A DNA stretch of 64,000 bases from Bubalus kerabau. Lineage: Eukaryota > Chordata > Mammalia > Artiodactyla > Bovidae. The DNA is taken from positions 4,476,501-4,540,500 of the forward strand of contig NC_073624.1 in assembly GCF_029407905.1 (NCBI RefSeq). The letters run 5' to 3'. A program made the position numbers and the translations under genes. The notes beneath the pieces were generated by a model. The model ran no database searches and had not been told where the DNA came from. It was given only the letters and a program-made list of their open reading frames with translations. Of the stretch, positions 20,911 through 33,003 are shown one piece after another (within the stretch, counting starts at the first letter, position 1; each line of letters starts with the position of its first letter).

Positions 20911-21312
20911 CCAGTTCAGTTCAGTTCAGTCGCCCAGTCGTGTCCGACTCTTTGCAACCCCATGAATCGCAGCACGCCAGGCCTCCCTGTCCATCACCAA
21001 CTCCCGGAGTTCACCCAGACTCACGTCCATCGAGTCAGTGATGCCATCCAGCCATCTCATCCTCTGTCGTCCCCTTCTCCTCCTGCCCCCAATCCCTCCC
21101 AGCATCAGGGTCTTTTCCAATGAGTCAACTCTTCGCATGAGGTGGCCAAAGTACTGGAGTTTCAGCTTTAGCATCATTCCTTCCAAAGAAATCCCAGGGC
21201 TGATCTCCTTGCAGTCCAAGGGACTCTCAAGAGTCTTCTCCAACACCACAGTTCAAAAGCATCAATTCTTCGGCGCTCAACTTTCTTCACAGTCCAACTC
21301 TCACATCCATTC
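20911..21312 (-). mobile_element. BovB 3'-end fragment
   Basis: Antisense BovB 3' end with the ttcagttcagttcagt tail at left, extending to the tcacatccat block that belongs to the end of the RT-ORF region. Confidence 0.9.
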
Positions 21313-22430
21313 TAATCTCAAGGTTTTCAACCTAAAACAGAGGCCAGAACACAGCCTGAAATCAACAGATATTATCTTGCAATTTTCTAGGCTTGAATTA
21401 TCTGAGACATTTACGACTTGATCACGGTGGCAAAGCTGACTCCTGGCACTTTCAGTTACAGAACTCAAGCAGCAGAAAAGAATGCATGACTACACTGCCA
21501 AGAACTCATTTTGAATTAGGTAAAGGTAAACCAGTGTATCTGGTTACTTATTTACTTAACATAAAGATGAAAGTGATCTAACCTGGCAACCATAAAAATT
21601 CTCAGAGGTTAAGCAAATGCAGAGAGACTTTTGAGAGGTAGATTTCAGAAAAAACTAGCTAATGCTTTTGGAAGACTGTTTTATAAAGTGAGGGACAAAT
21701 GGATGTATCCAGATTCAGCGAAGGTAGGGGTTGCATACAGACCGTCTCCAATCTCCTCCGGAATTACAGCCTGTTTAAAGCTGTCATTCTACTAAGCACT
21801 AAAATCCACCATGATAATGCGCAAGTCAGCTAAAGCACTATTGTGCTATTCTATGCATAAATCTTTGTTATTTGCATTAGAAAGGCATCAATTACCTCAT
21901 ACTACAATGTGTAATTAAGAAACAACTGTACCAGTTTGCTTAGCCTTGCAAGATAAATACTGGGATTACAGCAAGAATAAAAATTGTGATTTTAACTAGC
22001 CACATTTCAATGCTGACTGCAAGAAAACCGAGTACTACCTAAGCTGGGTCCTTTATGTGGTAAGGACGAAAATACTACATACAGCAAGTTGACTAGTAAT
22101 TATACTTTCACGTGAAGAAAATAACCATTCAATTTCTAAGGCACTAGAAAGTTTGGAATGAATGAGCTTCACACAGACAGAATCAAATAGGAAAATTCAC
22201 AAGCTACTAGTCAGAAAGGACCCAGAAATTTCCAGTATAATGTTTCTCTCAATGACGAAAAAGAAGGGTTCAAAAGAAAAAAAAAAAGAAGGGTTCACTC
22301 ATTTGGTGACTAGTTGTGTGCATATTACATGCTAAGGATGGTTAGGTAGGAGGGCAGGCTGGAGATAGGAAGGCTGAATAGGAAAACATGTGGCTAGAGG
22401 TTTAAGTGATAAGGATTTAGAAGAGCCACT
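21313..22430. other. Unique sequence, no gene seen
   Basis: AT-rich. No repeat recognised apart from a short poly(A) near 22280. No convincing exon. Confidence 0.5.
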
Positions 22431-22435
22431 ATGAT

Positions 22436-22678
22436 GAGCCTGGAAAATCCCATGGACGGAGCAGCCTGGTGGGCTGCAGTCCATGGGGTCGCTAAGAGTC
22501 GGACACGACTGAGTGACTTCACTCTCTTTTCACTTTCCTGCATTGGAGAAGGAAATGGCAACCAACTCCAATGTTCTTGCCTGGGGAATCCCAGGGACGG
22601 GGGAGCCTGGTGGGCTGCCGTCTATGGGGTCACACAGAGTCAGACACCACTGAAGTGACTTAGCAGCGGCAGCAGCAG
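22436..22678 (+). mobile_element. Bov-tA2 SINE, 3' parts in tandem
   Basis: Two successive tail-side Bov-tA modules in plus orientation, the second with a cagcggcagcagcagc tail. The dimeric arrangement is that of Bov-tA2; the tRNA-like head is absent. Confidence 0.8.
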
Positions 22679-22789
22679 CTATGATGAGCAGGAAAGCTGA
22701 CCTGAGACAGCTGGAAGAGATGAGGAGCCACTTGTAGTATCTGTGGCATTTCTAGCAGCAGGCGTTCAATGATCGCTGAGATTCCAGGT

Positions 22790-22870
22790 GAAAAGGGACG
22801 CTGGGCTGGAAATGAGACCCGGGCTCTGCCCTAGCTCTGCCACTAACCAACTGGATGGCTTTGCCTTGTC
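22790..22870 (+). mobile_element. MIR SINE fragment
   Basis: gctctgccactaaccaactggatggctttgcc in diverged form (first part gctctgccactaacc) is the MIR core start. The remainder is eroded or cut. Confidence 0.4.
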
Positions 22871-23340
22871 ATGTAGCATCCTAAAGGGTCTGCATTGTAA
22901 GTTCTCTTTTTGTTCATAAAAACACTTAAAGAGCATGTTTCTGGAGATGGAAACAGAACTGTGTTTGAGTGTCTCCTGTGGAGGTACGGGTCAGCAGTGG
23001 CTTGCCGCAGGGGCAGGGGCTCTGGGTGCAGCAGACCTGGGTATGGCATAAGCCCTTTTGGAGTAGGCCGCCATTAACCCCACCACAGAGCTGCTAGAAC
23101 TTACACAGGACTGCGGAAACAGACCCTTGGAAGGCACAAATGAAACCTTGTGCACACCAGGACCCAGGAGAAAGGAGCAGTGACCACGAAAAGACTGACC
23201 CAGACTTGCCTGGGAGGGTCCAGGAGTCTCTGGTGGAGGCGTGGGTCAGCAGTGGCCTGCTGCAGGGCTGGGGGCACTGAGTTTAGCAGTGCCTGCATGG
23301 GATCTTTTGAAGGAGGTTGACATTATCTTCATTACCTCCG

Positions 23341-23573
23341 CCATAGTTTGAAGAAGTGAAGTGAAGTCGCTCAGTCTTGTCCATCTCTTTGTGACCCCAT
23401 GGACTGTAACCTACAAGGCTCCTCTGTCCATGGAACTTTCCAGGCAAGAGTACTAGAGTGGGTTGCCATTTTCTTCTCCAGGGATTCTTTCCGACCCAGG
23501 GATCGACCACGGTCTCCCGTATTGCAGGCAGACGCTATACCCTCTGAGCCACCAGGGAAGCCACCATAGTTTG
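23341..23573 (-). mobile_element. Bov-tA SINE (23351-23563) with 10-bp TSD inside BovB
   Basis: Full-length antisense Bov-tA flanked by perfect ccatagtttg copies at 23341-23350 and 23564-23573. The surrounding BovB 5'UTR is continuous across it. Confidence 0.93.
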
Positions 23574-23578
23574 GCTCC

Positions 23579-24420
23579 AACACCACCCTTATGGCAGAAA
23601 GTGAAGAGGAACTAAAAAGCCTCTTGATGAAAGTGAAAGTGGAGAGTGAAAAAGTTGGCTTAAAGCTCAACATTCAGAAAACTAAGATCATTGCATCCGG
23701 TCCCATCACTTCATTGGAAATAGATGGGGAAACAGTGGAAACAGTGTCAGACTTTACTTTTTTGGGCTCCAAAATCACTGCAGATGGTGACTGCAGCCAT
23801 GAAATTAAAAGACGCTTACTCCTTGGAAGGAAAGTTATGACCAACCTAGATAGCATATTCAGAGGCAGAGACATTACTTTGCCAACAAAGGTTCATCTAG
23901 TCAAGGCTATGGTTTTTCCAGTGGTCATGTATGGATGTGAGAGTTGGACTGTGAAGAAGGCTGAGTGCCAAAGAATTGATGCTTTTGAACTGTGGTGTTG
24001 GAGAAGACTCTTGAGAGTCCCTTGGACTGCAAGGAGATCCAGCCAGTCCATTCTGAAGGAGATCAGCCCTGGGATTTCTTTGGAAGATCAGATCAGATCA
24101 GATCAGTCACTCAGTTGTGTCCGACTCTTTGCGACCCCATGAATCGCAGCACACCAGGCCTCCCTGTCCAACACCAACTCCCGGAGTTCAATCAGACTCA
24201 CATCCATCGAGTCAGTGATGCCATCCAGCCATCTCATCCTCTGTCTTCCCCTTCTCCACTTGCCCCCAATCCCTCCCAGCATCAGAGTCTTTTCCAATGA
24301 GTCAACTCTTCACATGAGGTGGCCAAAGTACTGGAGTTTCAGCTTTAGCATGAGTCCTTCCAAAGAAATTCCAGCAAAGATTCAGTCAAACAGTCGAACT
24401 GAGCGACTGATCTGATCTGA
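23579..24420 (+). mobile_element. BovB RT-end fragment with inverted 3' end, nested in BovB
   Basis: Sense BovB from the RT region (TLMAESEEELKSLLMKVKVE on the plus strand) to ggatttctttggaa at 24086. Then the 3'-end segment 24087-24375 is inverted, starting with gatcagatcagatcagat, and a sense remnant 24376-24420 ends in gatctgatctgaaa. The frame is open from 23591 to about 24086 but lacks the catalytic YADD core, so it is inactive. Confidence 0.82.
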
Positions 24421-24635
24421 AATAACAGGGAGGGAACATAGCCCCACCCATCAATAGAAAATTAGATTAAAGATTTACTGAGCATGGCCCCACCCATCAG
24501 AACAAGACCTTTCCCCCTCAGTCAGTCTCTCCCATCAGGAAGCTTCCATAAGCCTCTTATCCTTCTGCATCGGAGGGCAGAAGCCTGAAAATCACAATCA
24601 GAGAAAACTAACCAGTCTGATCACATGGACCATCA

Positions 24636-26126
24636 GTCAGTTAAGTTCAGTTCAGTCGCTTAGTTGTGTCCGACTCTTTGCAACCCCAGGAATCACAGTA
24701 CGCCAGGCCTCCCTATCCATCACCAACTCCCAGAGTTCACTCAAACTCCTGTCCATTGAGTCAGTGATGCCATCCAGCCATCTCATCCTCTGTCATCCTC
24801 TTCTCCTCCTACTCCCAATCCCTCCCAGCATCAGAGTCTTTTCCAATGAGTCAACTCTTCACATGAGGTGGCCAGAGTATTGGAGTTTCAGCTTCAGCAT
24901 CAGTCCTTCCAATGAACACCCAGGACTGATCTCCTTGTAGTCCAAGGGACTCTCAAGTCTTCTCCAACACCACAGTTCAAAAGCATCAAATTTTCAGCAC
25001 TCAGCTTTCTTCACAGTCCAACTCTCACATCCATACATGACCACTGGCAAAACCATAGCCTTGACTAGAAGGACCTTTGTTGACAAAGTAATGTCTCTGC
25101 TTTTGAATATGCTATCTAGGTTGGTCATAACTTTCCTTCCAAGGAGTAAGCGTCTTTTAATTTCATGGTTGCAGTCACCATCTGCAATGATTTTGGAGCC
25201 CCCAAAAATAAAGTCTGACACTGTTTCCCCATCTATTTCCAATGAAGTGATGGGACCGGATGCCATGATCTTAGTTTTCTGAATGTTGAGCTTTAAGCCA
25301 ACATTTTCATGCTCCTCTTTCACTTTCATCAAGAGGCTTTTTAGTTCCTCTTCACTTTCTGCCATAAGGGTGGTGTCATCTGCATATCTGAGCTTATTGA
25401 TATTTCTCACAGCAATTTTGATTCCAGCTTGTGCTTCTTGCAGCCCAGCGTTTCTTATGATGTACTCTGCATAGAAGTTAAACAAGCAGGGTGACAATAT
25501 ACAGCCTTGACGTACTCCTTTTCCTATTTGGAACCAGTCTGCTGTTCCATGTCCGGTTATAACTGTTGCTTCCTGACCTGCATATAGGTTTCTCAAGAGG
25601 CAGGTCAGGTGGCCTGGTATTCCCATCTCTTGAAGAATTCCCACAGTTTATTGTGATCCACACAGTCAAAGGCTTTGGCATAGTCAATAAAGCAGAAATA
25701 GATGTTTTTCTGGAACTCTCTTGCTTTTTCCATGATCCAGCGGATGTTGGCAATTTGATCTCTGGTTCCTCTGCCTTTTCTAAAACCAGCTTGAACATCT
25801 GGAAGTTCACGGTTCACATATTGCTGAAGCCTGGCCTTGAGAATTTTGAGCATTACTTTACTAGCGTGTGAGATGAGTACAATTGTGCGGTAGTTTGAGC
25901 ATTCTTTGGCATTGCCTTTCTTTGGGATTGGAATGAAAACTGACCTTTTCCAGTCCTGTGGCCACTGCTGAGTTTTCCAAATTTGCTGGCATATTGAGTG
26001 CAGCACTTTCACAGTATCATCTTTCAGGATTTGAAATAGCTCCACTGAAATTCCATCACCTCCACTAGCTTTGTTCGTAGTGATGCTTTCTAAGGCCCAC
26101 TTGACTTCACATTCCAGGATGTCTAG
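24636..26126 (-). mobile_element. BovB LINE (3' half) nested in opposite BovB
   Basis: Antisense 5'-truncated BovB from its tail (left) to the RT fingers (right). The minus strand keeps an uninterrupted 216-codon frame at 25644-24994 containing GVRQGCILSP and LRYADDTTL, RT motifs with the catalytic aspartates. Frames upstream and downstream are shifted, and no endonuclease is attached, so it is a dead fragment. The surrounding sense BovB 5'UTR resumes at 26127. Confidence 0.88.
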
Positions 26127-28050
26127 CCTTGTCTAACTCAATGAAACTATGAGCCATGCATGTAGGGCTACCCAAGATGGACAGGTCATGGTGGAGCGTT
26201 CTGACAAAATGTGGTTTGCTGGAGAAGGGAATGGCAAACCACTTCAGTATTCTTGCCTTGAGAACCCCGTGAACAGTATGAAAAGGCAAAAAGATAGGAC
26301 ACTGAAAGATGAACTCCCAGGTCAGTAGGTGCCCAATATGCTACTGGAGATCAGGGGAAAAATTACTCCAGAAAGAATGAAGAGATGAAGCCAAATCAAA
26401 AACAGCATCCATTCGTGGATGTGACTGGTGATGGAAGTAAAGTCCAATGCTGTAAAGAGCAATATTGCATAGGAACCTGGAATGTTAGGTCCATGAATCA
26501 AGGCAAATTGGAAGTGGTCAAACAGGAGATGGCAGGAGTGAACATCGACATTCTAGGAATCGGTGAACTAAAATGGACTGGAATGGGTGAATTTAACTCA
26601 GATGACCATTATATCTAACTGTGGGCAAGAATCTCTCAGAAGAAAGGAAGTAGCTATCAAAGTCAACAAGAGTCCGAAATGCAGTACTTGGATGCAATCT
26701 CAAACATGACAGAATGATCTCTGTTCATTTCCAAGGCAAACCATTCAATATCACAGTAATCCAAGTCTATGCCTTGACCAGTAACGCTGAAGAAGCTGAA
26801 GTTGAACAGTTCTACGAAGACCTACAAGACCTTTTAGAATTAACCCCAAAAAAGATGTCCTTTTCATCATAGGAGACTGGAATGCAAGAGTAGGAAGTCA
26901 AGAAATACCTGGAGTAACAGCAAATTTGGCCTTGGAGTACAGAATGAAGTAGGGCAAAGGCTAATAGAGTTTTGCCAAGAGAACGCACTGATCATAGCAA
27001 ACACCCTTTTTCAACAACACAAGAGAAGACTCTACACATGGACATAACCAGATGGTCAATACTGAAATCAGATTGATTATATTCTTTGCAGCCAAAGATG
27101 GAGAAGCTTGATACAGTCAGCAAAAACAAGACCGGGAGCTGACTGTGGCTCAGATCATGAACTCCTTATTGCCAAATTCAGACTTAAATTGAAGAAAGTA
27201 GGGAAAACCACTAGACCATTCAGGTATGACCTAAATCAAATCCCTTACCATTATACAGTGGAAGTGACAAATAGATTCTAGGGATTAGATCTGATAGACA
27301 GAGTGCCTGATGAACTATGGACAGAGGTTTGTGACATTGAACAGGAGACAGGGATCAAAAGCATCCCCAAGAAAATGAAATGCAAAAAAGACAAAATGGT
27401 TGTCTGAGGAGGCCTTACAAATAACTGTGAAAAGAAGAGACGCTAAAGGCAAAGGAGAAAAGGAGAGATATAAGCATCTGAATGCAGAGTTCCAAAGAAT
27501 AGCAAGCTGAGATAAGAAAGCCTTCCTCAGTGATCAGTGCAAAGAAATAGAGGAAAACAATAGAATAGGAAAGACTAGAGATCTCTTCAAGAAAATTAGA
27601 GATACCAAGGGAACATTTCAGGAAAAGATGGGCTCAATAAAGGACAGAAATGGTATGGACCTAACAGAAGCAGAAGATATTAAGAAGAGGTGGCAATACA
27701 CAGAACTATACAAAAAAGATCTTCACAACCCAGATAATCATGATGGTATGATCACTCACCTAGAGACAGACATCCTGGAATGCAAAGTCAGGTGAGCTTT
27801 AGGAAGCGTCACTATGAACAAAGCTAATAGAGGTGATGGAATTCCAGTTGAGCTATTTCAAATCCTGAAAGATGATGCTGTGAAAGTGCTACACTCAATA
27901 AGCCAGCAAATTTGGAAAACTCAGCAGTGGCCACAGGACTGGAAAAGGTCAGTTTTCATTCCAATTCCAAAGAAAGGTAATGCCAAAGAATGTTCAAACT
28001 ACCACACAATTGCACATGCTAGCAAAGTAATGTTCAAAATTCTCCAGGCC

Positions 28051-28095
28051 AGTTTTCATTCTAGTCCCAAAGAAAAGCAATGCCAAAAAATGTTC
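28051..28095 (+). mobile_element. Second copy of a 45-bp BovB piece
   Basis: The stretch beginning agttttcattctagtccc repeats 27951-27995 exactly 100 bp downstream, with about seven differences. It is wedged between the BovB break and a MaLR LTR. Confidence 0.7.
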
Positions 28096-28332
28096 CTTTC
28101 TTGCCTCTTCTGGTTTCTGGTGGTCCCAGCATTCCTGAGCTGTGACCTCATCACTCCTCTCTCTGCCTCTGTCCTCACCTGGCCTCCTCTGTGTGTGTGC
28201 TCCTTGCCTTCTCTCCACTCCTGTAAGGACACTCACTTGTGATGGCTTTTAGGACCCATGCAGATAGTCTCTCTGGGTTATATTTATCTTCAAATCCTTA
28301 ATTTAGTCACATTTGCAAAGACCTCTTTTCTA
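28096..28332 (-). mobile_element. MaLR (MLT1-like) LTR fragment
   Basis: Antisense MaLR: ctcttctggtttctggtgg, then ctgtaaggacactc and aatttagtcacatttgcaaa in the family order, without its 3' end. Confidence 0.55.
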
Positions 28333-28335
28333 GAT

Positions 28336-28522
28336 AAGAAAGTGAAAGCGGCTCAGTCGTGTTCGACTCTTTGTGGCCCCATGAACTGTACAGTCCATGG
28401 AATTCTCCAGGCCAGAATACTGGAATGGGTAGCCTTTCCCTTCTCCAGGAGATCTTCCCAATCCAGGGATCGAAGCCAGGTCTCCCACATTGCAGGTGGA
28501 TTCTTCACCAACTGAGCTATCA
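28336..28522 (-). mobile_element. Bov-tA SINE
   Basis: Antisense full-length element from gaaagcggctcagtcgtg to aactgagctatcag. Confidence 0.9.
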
Positions 28523-28576
28523 GTTTTCTAGAAAAAGTAGCACTTAAAAATTATGGAGGATAAGACTTAATATCTT

Positions 28577-29735
28577 TCAGTTCAGTTCAGTTGCTCAGTC
28601 ATGTCCGACTCTTTGTGACCCCATGGACTGTAGCACGCCTGGCCTCCCTGTCCATCACCAACTCCCAGAGTTTATTCAAACTCATGTCCAGTGAGTTGGT
28701 GATGCCATACAACCACCTCATCCTCTGTCATTCTCTTCTCCTCCTGCCTTCAATTTTTCCCAGCATCAGGGTCTTTTCAAATGAGTCAGTTCTTTGCATC
28801 AGAGAAGACAATGGCACCCCATTCCAGTACTTTTGCCTGGAAAATCCCATGGACGGAGGAGCCTGGTAGGCTGCAGTCCATGGGGTCGTTAGAGTCGGAC
28901 ACAACTGAGCAACTTCACTTTCACTTTTCACTTTCATGCATTGGAGAAGGAAATGGCAACCCACTCCAGTGTTCTTGCCTGGAGAATTCCAGGGACAGGG
29001 AAGCCTGGGCTTCCATCTATGGGGTTGCACAGAGTCGGACACGACTGAAGCGACTTAGCAGCAGCAGCACTTTGCATCAGGTGGCCAAAGTATTGGAGTT
29101 TCAGCTTCAACATCAGTCCTTCCAATGAACATCCAGGACTGATCTCCTTTAGGATGGACTGGTTGGATCTCCTTGCAGTCCAAGGGACTCTCAAGAGTCT
29201 TCTCCAACACCATAGTTCAAAAGCATCAATTCTTTGGTGCTCAGCTTTCTTTATAGTCCACTCTCACATCCATATATGATCACTGGAAAAACCATAGCTT
29301 TGATTAGACAGACCTTGGTCCACAAAGTAATGTCTCTGTTTTTTAATATGCTGTCTAGGTTGGTCATAACTTTCCTTCCAAGGAGCAAGCATCTTTTAAT
29401 TTCATGGCTGCAATCACCATCTGCAGTGATTTTGGAGCCCCCCCCACAAATGAAGTCTGACACTGTTTCCACTGTTTCCCCATCTATTTCCCATGAAGTG
29501 ATGGGACCAGATGCCATGATCTTAATTTTCTGAATGTTGAGTTGTAAGGCAACTTTTTCACTCTCCTCTTTCACTTTCATCAAGAGGCTCTTCTTCACCT
29601 TCTGCCATAAGGGTGGTATCATCTGCATATCTGAGATTATTGATATTTCTCCTGGCAATCTTGATTCCAGCTTGTGTTTCATCCAGCCCAGCATTTCTCA
29701 TGATGTGCTGTGCATATAAGTTACATGGGGTGATC
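28577..29735 (-). mobile_element. BovB LINE (3' half), 5'-truncated
   Basis: Antisense BovB from the ttcagttcagttgctcag tail to the YADD-equivalent region and the following stretch at 29700. A Bov-tA2 SINE interrupts it at 28803-29069. Remaining RT frames are broken. Confidence 0.9.
28792..29080 (+). mobile_element. Bov-tA2 SINE (28803-29069) with 11-bp TSD inside BovB
   Basis: Plus-strand dimeric Bov-tA2 with gcagcagcag tail. Perfect copies of ctttgcatcag lie at 28792-28802 and 29070-29080, and BovB continues across them. Confidence 0.93.
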
Positions 29736-29924
29736 ATTATTCAGCTGGCCCCAGGAGGCAGAATGTATCCCCCATTATGTTTTTGTTTGTTTTTCTTTTA
29801 TTCTTATATTTTCAAGTGAATCGATATTTAAAGATATAAAAATATACAGAGAACAATGTTCTAATTTTTAAAAATTTAAATACTGAAAACCATAAAATAT
29901 CTTTCAGTGCATCTTTTCCCATTT

Positions 29925-30045
29925 CTTGCCTTCCCTGCTTATCCAGATTCTCCTTTATTCTTTCAAGCCTCATCTCGCCATCTCTAGTAAGTCTTCCCTG
30001 AGAGCGCTAGCTTTTGCTGGACCTCTCTTCAGAATCCCACAGAAC
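29925..30045 (+). mobile_element. L2-like fragment
   Basis: ctttcaagcctcatctc followed by gtcttccctgagagc resembles the L2 3' region. Heavily diverged. Confidence 0.3.
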
Positions 30046-30048
30046 TAT

Positions 30049-30181
30049 CTTTTTTATTTTTTAAAATTTTTTGGCCTTGCTGCTCGGCATGTGGGATCTT
30101 AGTTCCCTGACCAAGGATTGAACCTGTGGCCCCTGCAGTGGAAGCCCAAAGTCTTAACCACTGGACCACCAGGGAAGGCCC
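30049..30181 (-). mobile_element. CHR-1-type SINE
   Basis: Antisense element: T-rich tail, gcatgtgggatcttagttcc, gattgaacc (B box) and taaccactggaccaccag at the head. Confidence 0.88.
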
Positions 30182-30902
30182 ATGATAGCACATCACGCTT
30201 TTTTGGTCATCTTCCTCTGCATGGTCTGGCATTTAAAGTGTGAGTTTGTGCATGTATGAACATGAATGTGCGATCTTCCCATGTACAAATAAAATCCCGG
30301 AACGTCAGTTTCCGACTCCGTGGTCTTCTGCTCTCTAGAGGTCTTAAAGGTGTGGTAATGCGTGTAGCACTGTTTCACACAGTCAGGGGCACAGCTAGAG
30401 ATGTGAAAATGAATGAGACACGGTCCCTATTTACAGGCCATTCAGAAGAAGGAGGGAGATACAGTCACACAACCACAGAAATGTCAATACACTTATGTAA
30501 GTGCTTTGAGAGAGACACACTCAGTGTGTCTGTGTACTTAGGAGGATGCCCTTCACAACTGTTCTGTTTCAAAAGTTTATCAGTAGTCACATATCTGCCC
30601 TCCAATGTCTTCACAGGAAGATGTTGTATTTTCCTCTTAAGTTGAGATTTTATCAACTTAATATGGTGATTCTAGATGTTGCCTGCTGATCAGAGTTGAT
30701 ATATTGTCTTTGATTTTTAGAAATGAGGAATTTGTAAGTTGATAAATGTAACTTGGCAGGTGAAATCTTTCAAAACCTGGGAGTCCATTGCAGGGGGGAT
30801 GAAGAAATGGCATAAAAGGAATCACCTTTCTAGTGGGCAGTGTCTTAAACTTACACGTATTGTACATATTGCTGTTCATTACAGGCCAATGGTGCCCCTC
30901 AC
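30182..30902. other. Unique sequence, no gene seen
   Basis: A 129-codon plus-strand open frame (30256-30645) has no recognisable domain or splice context and I do not call it a gene. No repeat clearly recognised. Confidence 0.5.
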
Positions 30903-30966
30903 CCAGCTCCCTGAATTCAGATGTTAAAGTCCTAGCCCCTGCTGCTCAGAATGCTGCCACGCTGGA
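30903..30966 (+). mobile_element. MaLR LTR scrap
   Basis: atgttaaagtcctagcccc and ggagatagggt match the start of a MaLR LTR in sense. It is cut by the Bov-tA at 30967. Confidence 0.45.
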
Positions 30967-31198
30967 GATAGGGTGTTTGTTGTTGTTCAGTGGCTCAATT
31001 GTGTCAACTCTGTGTGACCCTATGGACTGTAGCCCGCCAGGCTCCTCTGTCTCTGGGATTCTCCAGGCAAGAATACTGGAGTGGGCTGCCACTTCCTTCT
31101 CCAGGGGATCTTCCCCAACCAGGGATCGACCCCACGTCTCTGTTGCCTCCTGCATTGGCCGTGGATTCTTTAACAATAGCGCCACTTGGGAAGCTCCC
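30967..31198 (-). mobile_element. Bov-tA SINE
   Basis: Antisense full-length element with a ttgttgttgttcagtggctc tail and the head at gccacttgggaagctccc. Confidence 0.9.
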
Positions 31199-31432
31199 AT
31201 CTGCTCAGGCTGCCGTCAGAAAGCAAGCTGAGTGACTTAAATGACAGACATCTGTTTTCCTCATATTCCAGAGGTTTGGAGTCCCAGATTAAGCTCCAGC
31301 GGGGTCAGTTCTCTTTCAGGCTGCTATTATGGATGGCTGCCTTCTCACGAAGTCCTCACACGGCACTTCCTTGGTGTGTGGTGTGCGAGGAGAGCACGAG
31401 AGAAAGGAAGAGAGAGACCACTCTCTGGTGTC

Positions 31433-31974
31433 TCTTAAAGCAGTGGGCCCCAATTTTTTTTGGCACCAGGGACCGGTTTTCTGGAAGACAGTTTTTCCAT
31501 GGAAATAGGGGTGATTCAAGTGCGTTACATTTGTTGTGCACTTTATTATTATTACATTGTGCTATATAATGAAGTAATGACAAACTCACCGTAATGCAGA
31601 ATCAGTGAGAGCCCTGAGCTTGTTTTCCTGCAACTAGATGGTCCCATCTGGGGGTGATGGGGAGACAATGGCTGCTGCTCCCCAGCGCTGACATCACCTC
31701 CTCAACTCCACTTGAAATCAGTAGGCATTAGATTCTTGTAAGGAGCACTCCATCTAGATCTCTTGAATGCTCAGTTCACAGTAGGATTCTTGCTCCTATG
31801 AGAATCTAATGCTGCCGCTGACCTAACAGGAGGCAGAGCTCAGATAGTAATGCAAGCAGTGAGGAGGGGCCGTAAATACAGATAAAGTTTGCTTATTTCC
31901 TCACCTGGGCTCCTTCTGTGTGACAGGTTCCTAACGGGCCCATGGTCTGGGGGTTGGGAATCCTTGCCTTAAAG
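31433..31974. mobile_element. hAT-type DNA transposon (31441-31966) with 8-bp TSD
   Basis: The ends are imperfect inverted repeats (cagtgggccccaa at left; caaggattcccaa on the minus strand at right). The flanking 8-mers tcttaaag (31433-31440) and ccttaaag (31967-31974) match at 7 of 8, the duplication length of hAT elements. It is non-autonomous, with no transposase frame. Confidence 0.75.
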
Positions 31975-33003
31975 GACACTAATCTTATCAGATCAAGGCC
32001 CCACCCTTATCTCATTTAACCTTAACCTCTGTATAGGGCTCCCGGAGTCCACCCAAAACCACGTCCATCAAGTCAGTGATGCCATCCAACCATCTCACCC
32101 TCTATCATCCCCTTTTCCTCCTGCCCTCAATCTTTCCCAGCATCAGGGTCTTTTCCAATGACTCAGCTCTTTACATCAGGTGGCCAAAGTACTGGAGTTT
32201 CAGCTTCAACATCAGTCCTTCCAAAGAACACCCAGGACTGATCTCCTTTAGAATGGACTGGTTGGATCTCCTTGCAGTCCAAGGCCCTCTCAAGAGTCTT
32301 CTCCAATACCACATTTCAAAAGCATCAATTCTTCGGCACAGCTTTCTTTATAGTCCAACTCCCACATCCATACATGACCACTGGAAAAGCCATAGCTTGA
32401 CTAGACAGACCTTTGTTGGCAAAGTAATGTCTCTGCTTTTTAATATGCTGTCTAGGTTGGTCATAACTTTCCTTCCAAGGAGTAAGTATCTTTTAATTTA
32501 ATGGCTGCAGTCACTATCTGCAGTGATTTTGGAGCCCAGAAAAACAAAGTCTGACACTGTTTCCACTGTTTCCCCATCTATTTCCCATGAAGTGATGGAA
32601 CCGGATGCCATGACCTTCATTTTCTGAATGTTGAGCTTTAAGCCAACTTTTTCACTCTCTTCTTTCGCTTTCATCAAGAGGCTCTTTATTTCTTCTTCAC
32701 CTTCTGCCATAAGGGTGGTGTCATCTGCACAGCTGAGATTATTGATATTTCTCCCGGCAGTCTTGATTCCAGCTTGTGCTTCCTCCAGCCCAGCGTTTCT
32801 CATGATGTACTCTGCATATAATTTAAATAAGCAGGGTGACAATATACAGCCTTGACGTACTCCTTTTCCTATTTGAAACCAGTCTGTTGTTCCATGTACA
32901 GTTCTAACTGTTGCTTCCTGACCTGCATACAGGTTTCTCAAGAGGCAGGTCAGGTGGTCTGGTATTCCCATCTCTTGAAGAATTTCCCACAGTTTATTGT
33001 GAT

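Larger units (their letters stand above)
22940..28050 (+). mobile_element. BovB LINE with 5' region, split by three insertions
   Basis: Segments 22940-23350, 23574-23578, 24421-24635 and 26127-28050 read in BovB order: 5'UTR (ggtcagcagtggc motif, then the acatagccccaccc block), the AP-endonuclease region (IGTWNVRSMNQGKL near 26470 and IGDWNAR near 26875), the linker and the start of RT (IPVELFQILKDDAV at 27840). Numerous stops and frameshifts break it. The 3' half of RT and the 3' end are missing; it stops in the RT fingers next to a MaLR LTR. Confidence 0.85.

Noticed and set aside
23591..24142. 183-codon frame that could be taken for a gene
   Set aside because: It is the end of BovB reverse transcriptase followed by inverted BovB DNA; part of a transposon remnant.
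30256..30645. 129-codon plus-strand frame
   Set aside because: No known domain, no splice sites or promoter, and a composition like the surrounding non-coding DNA.
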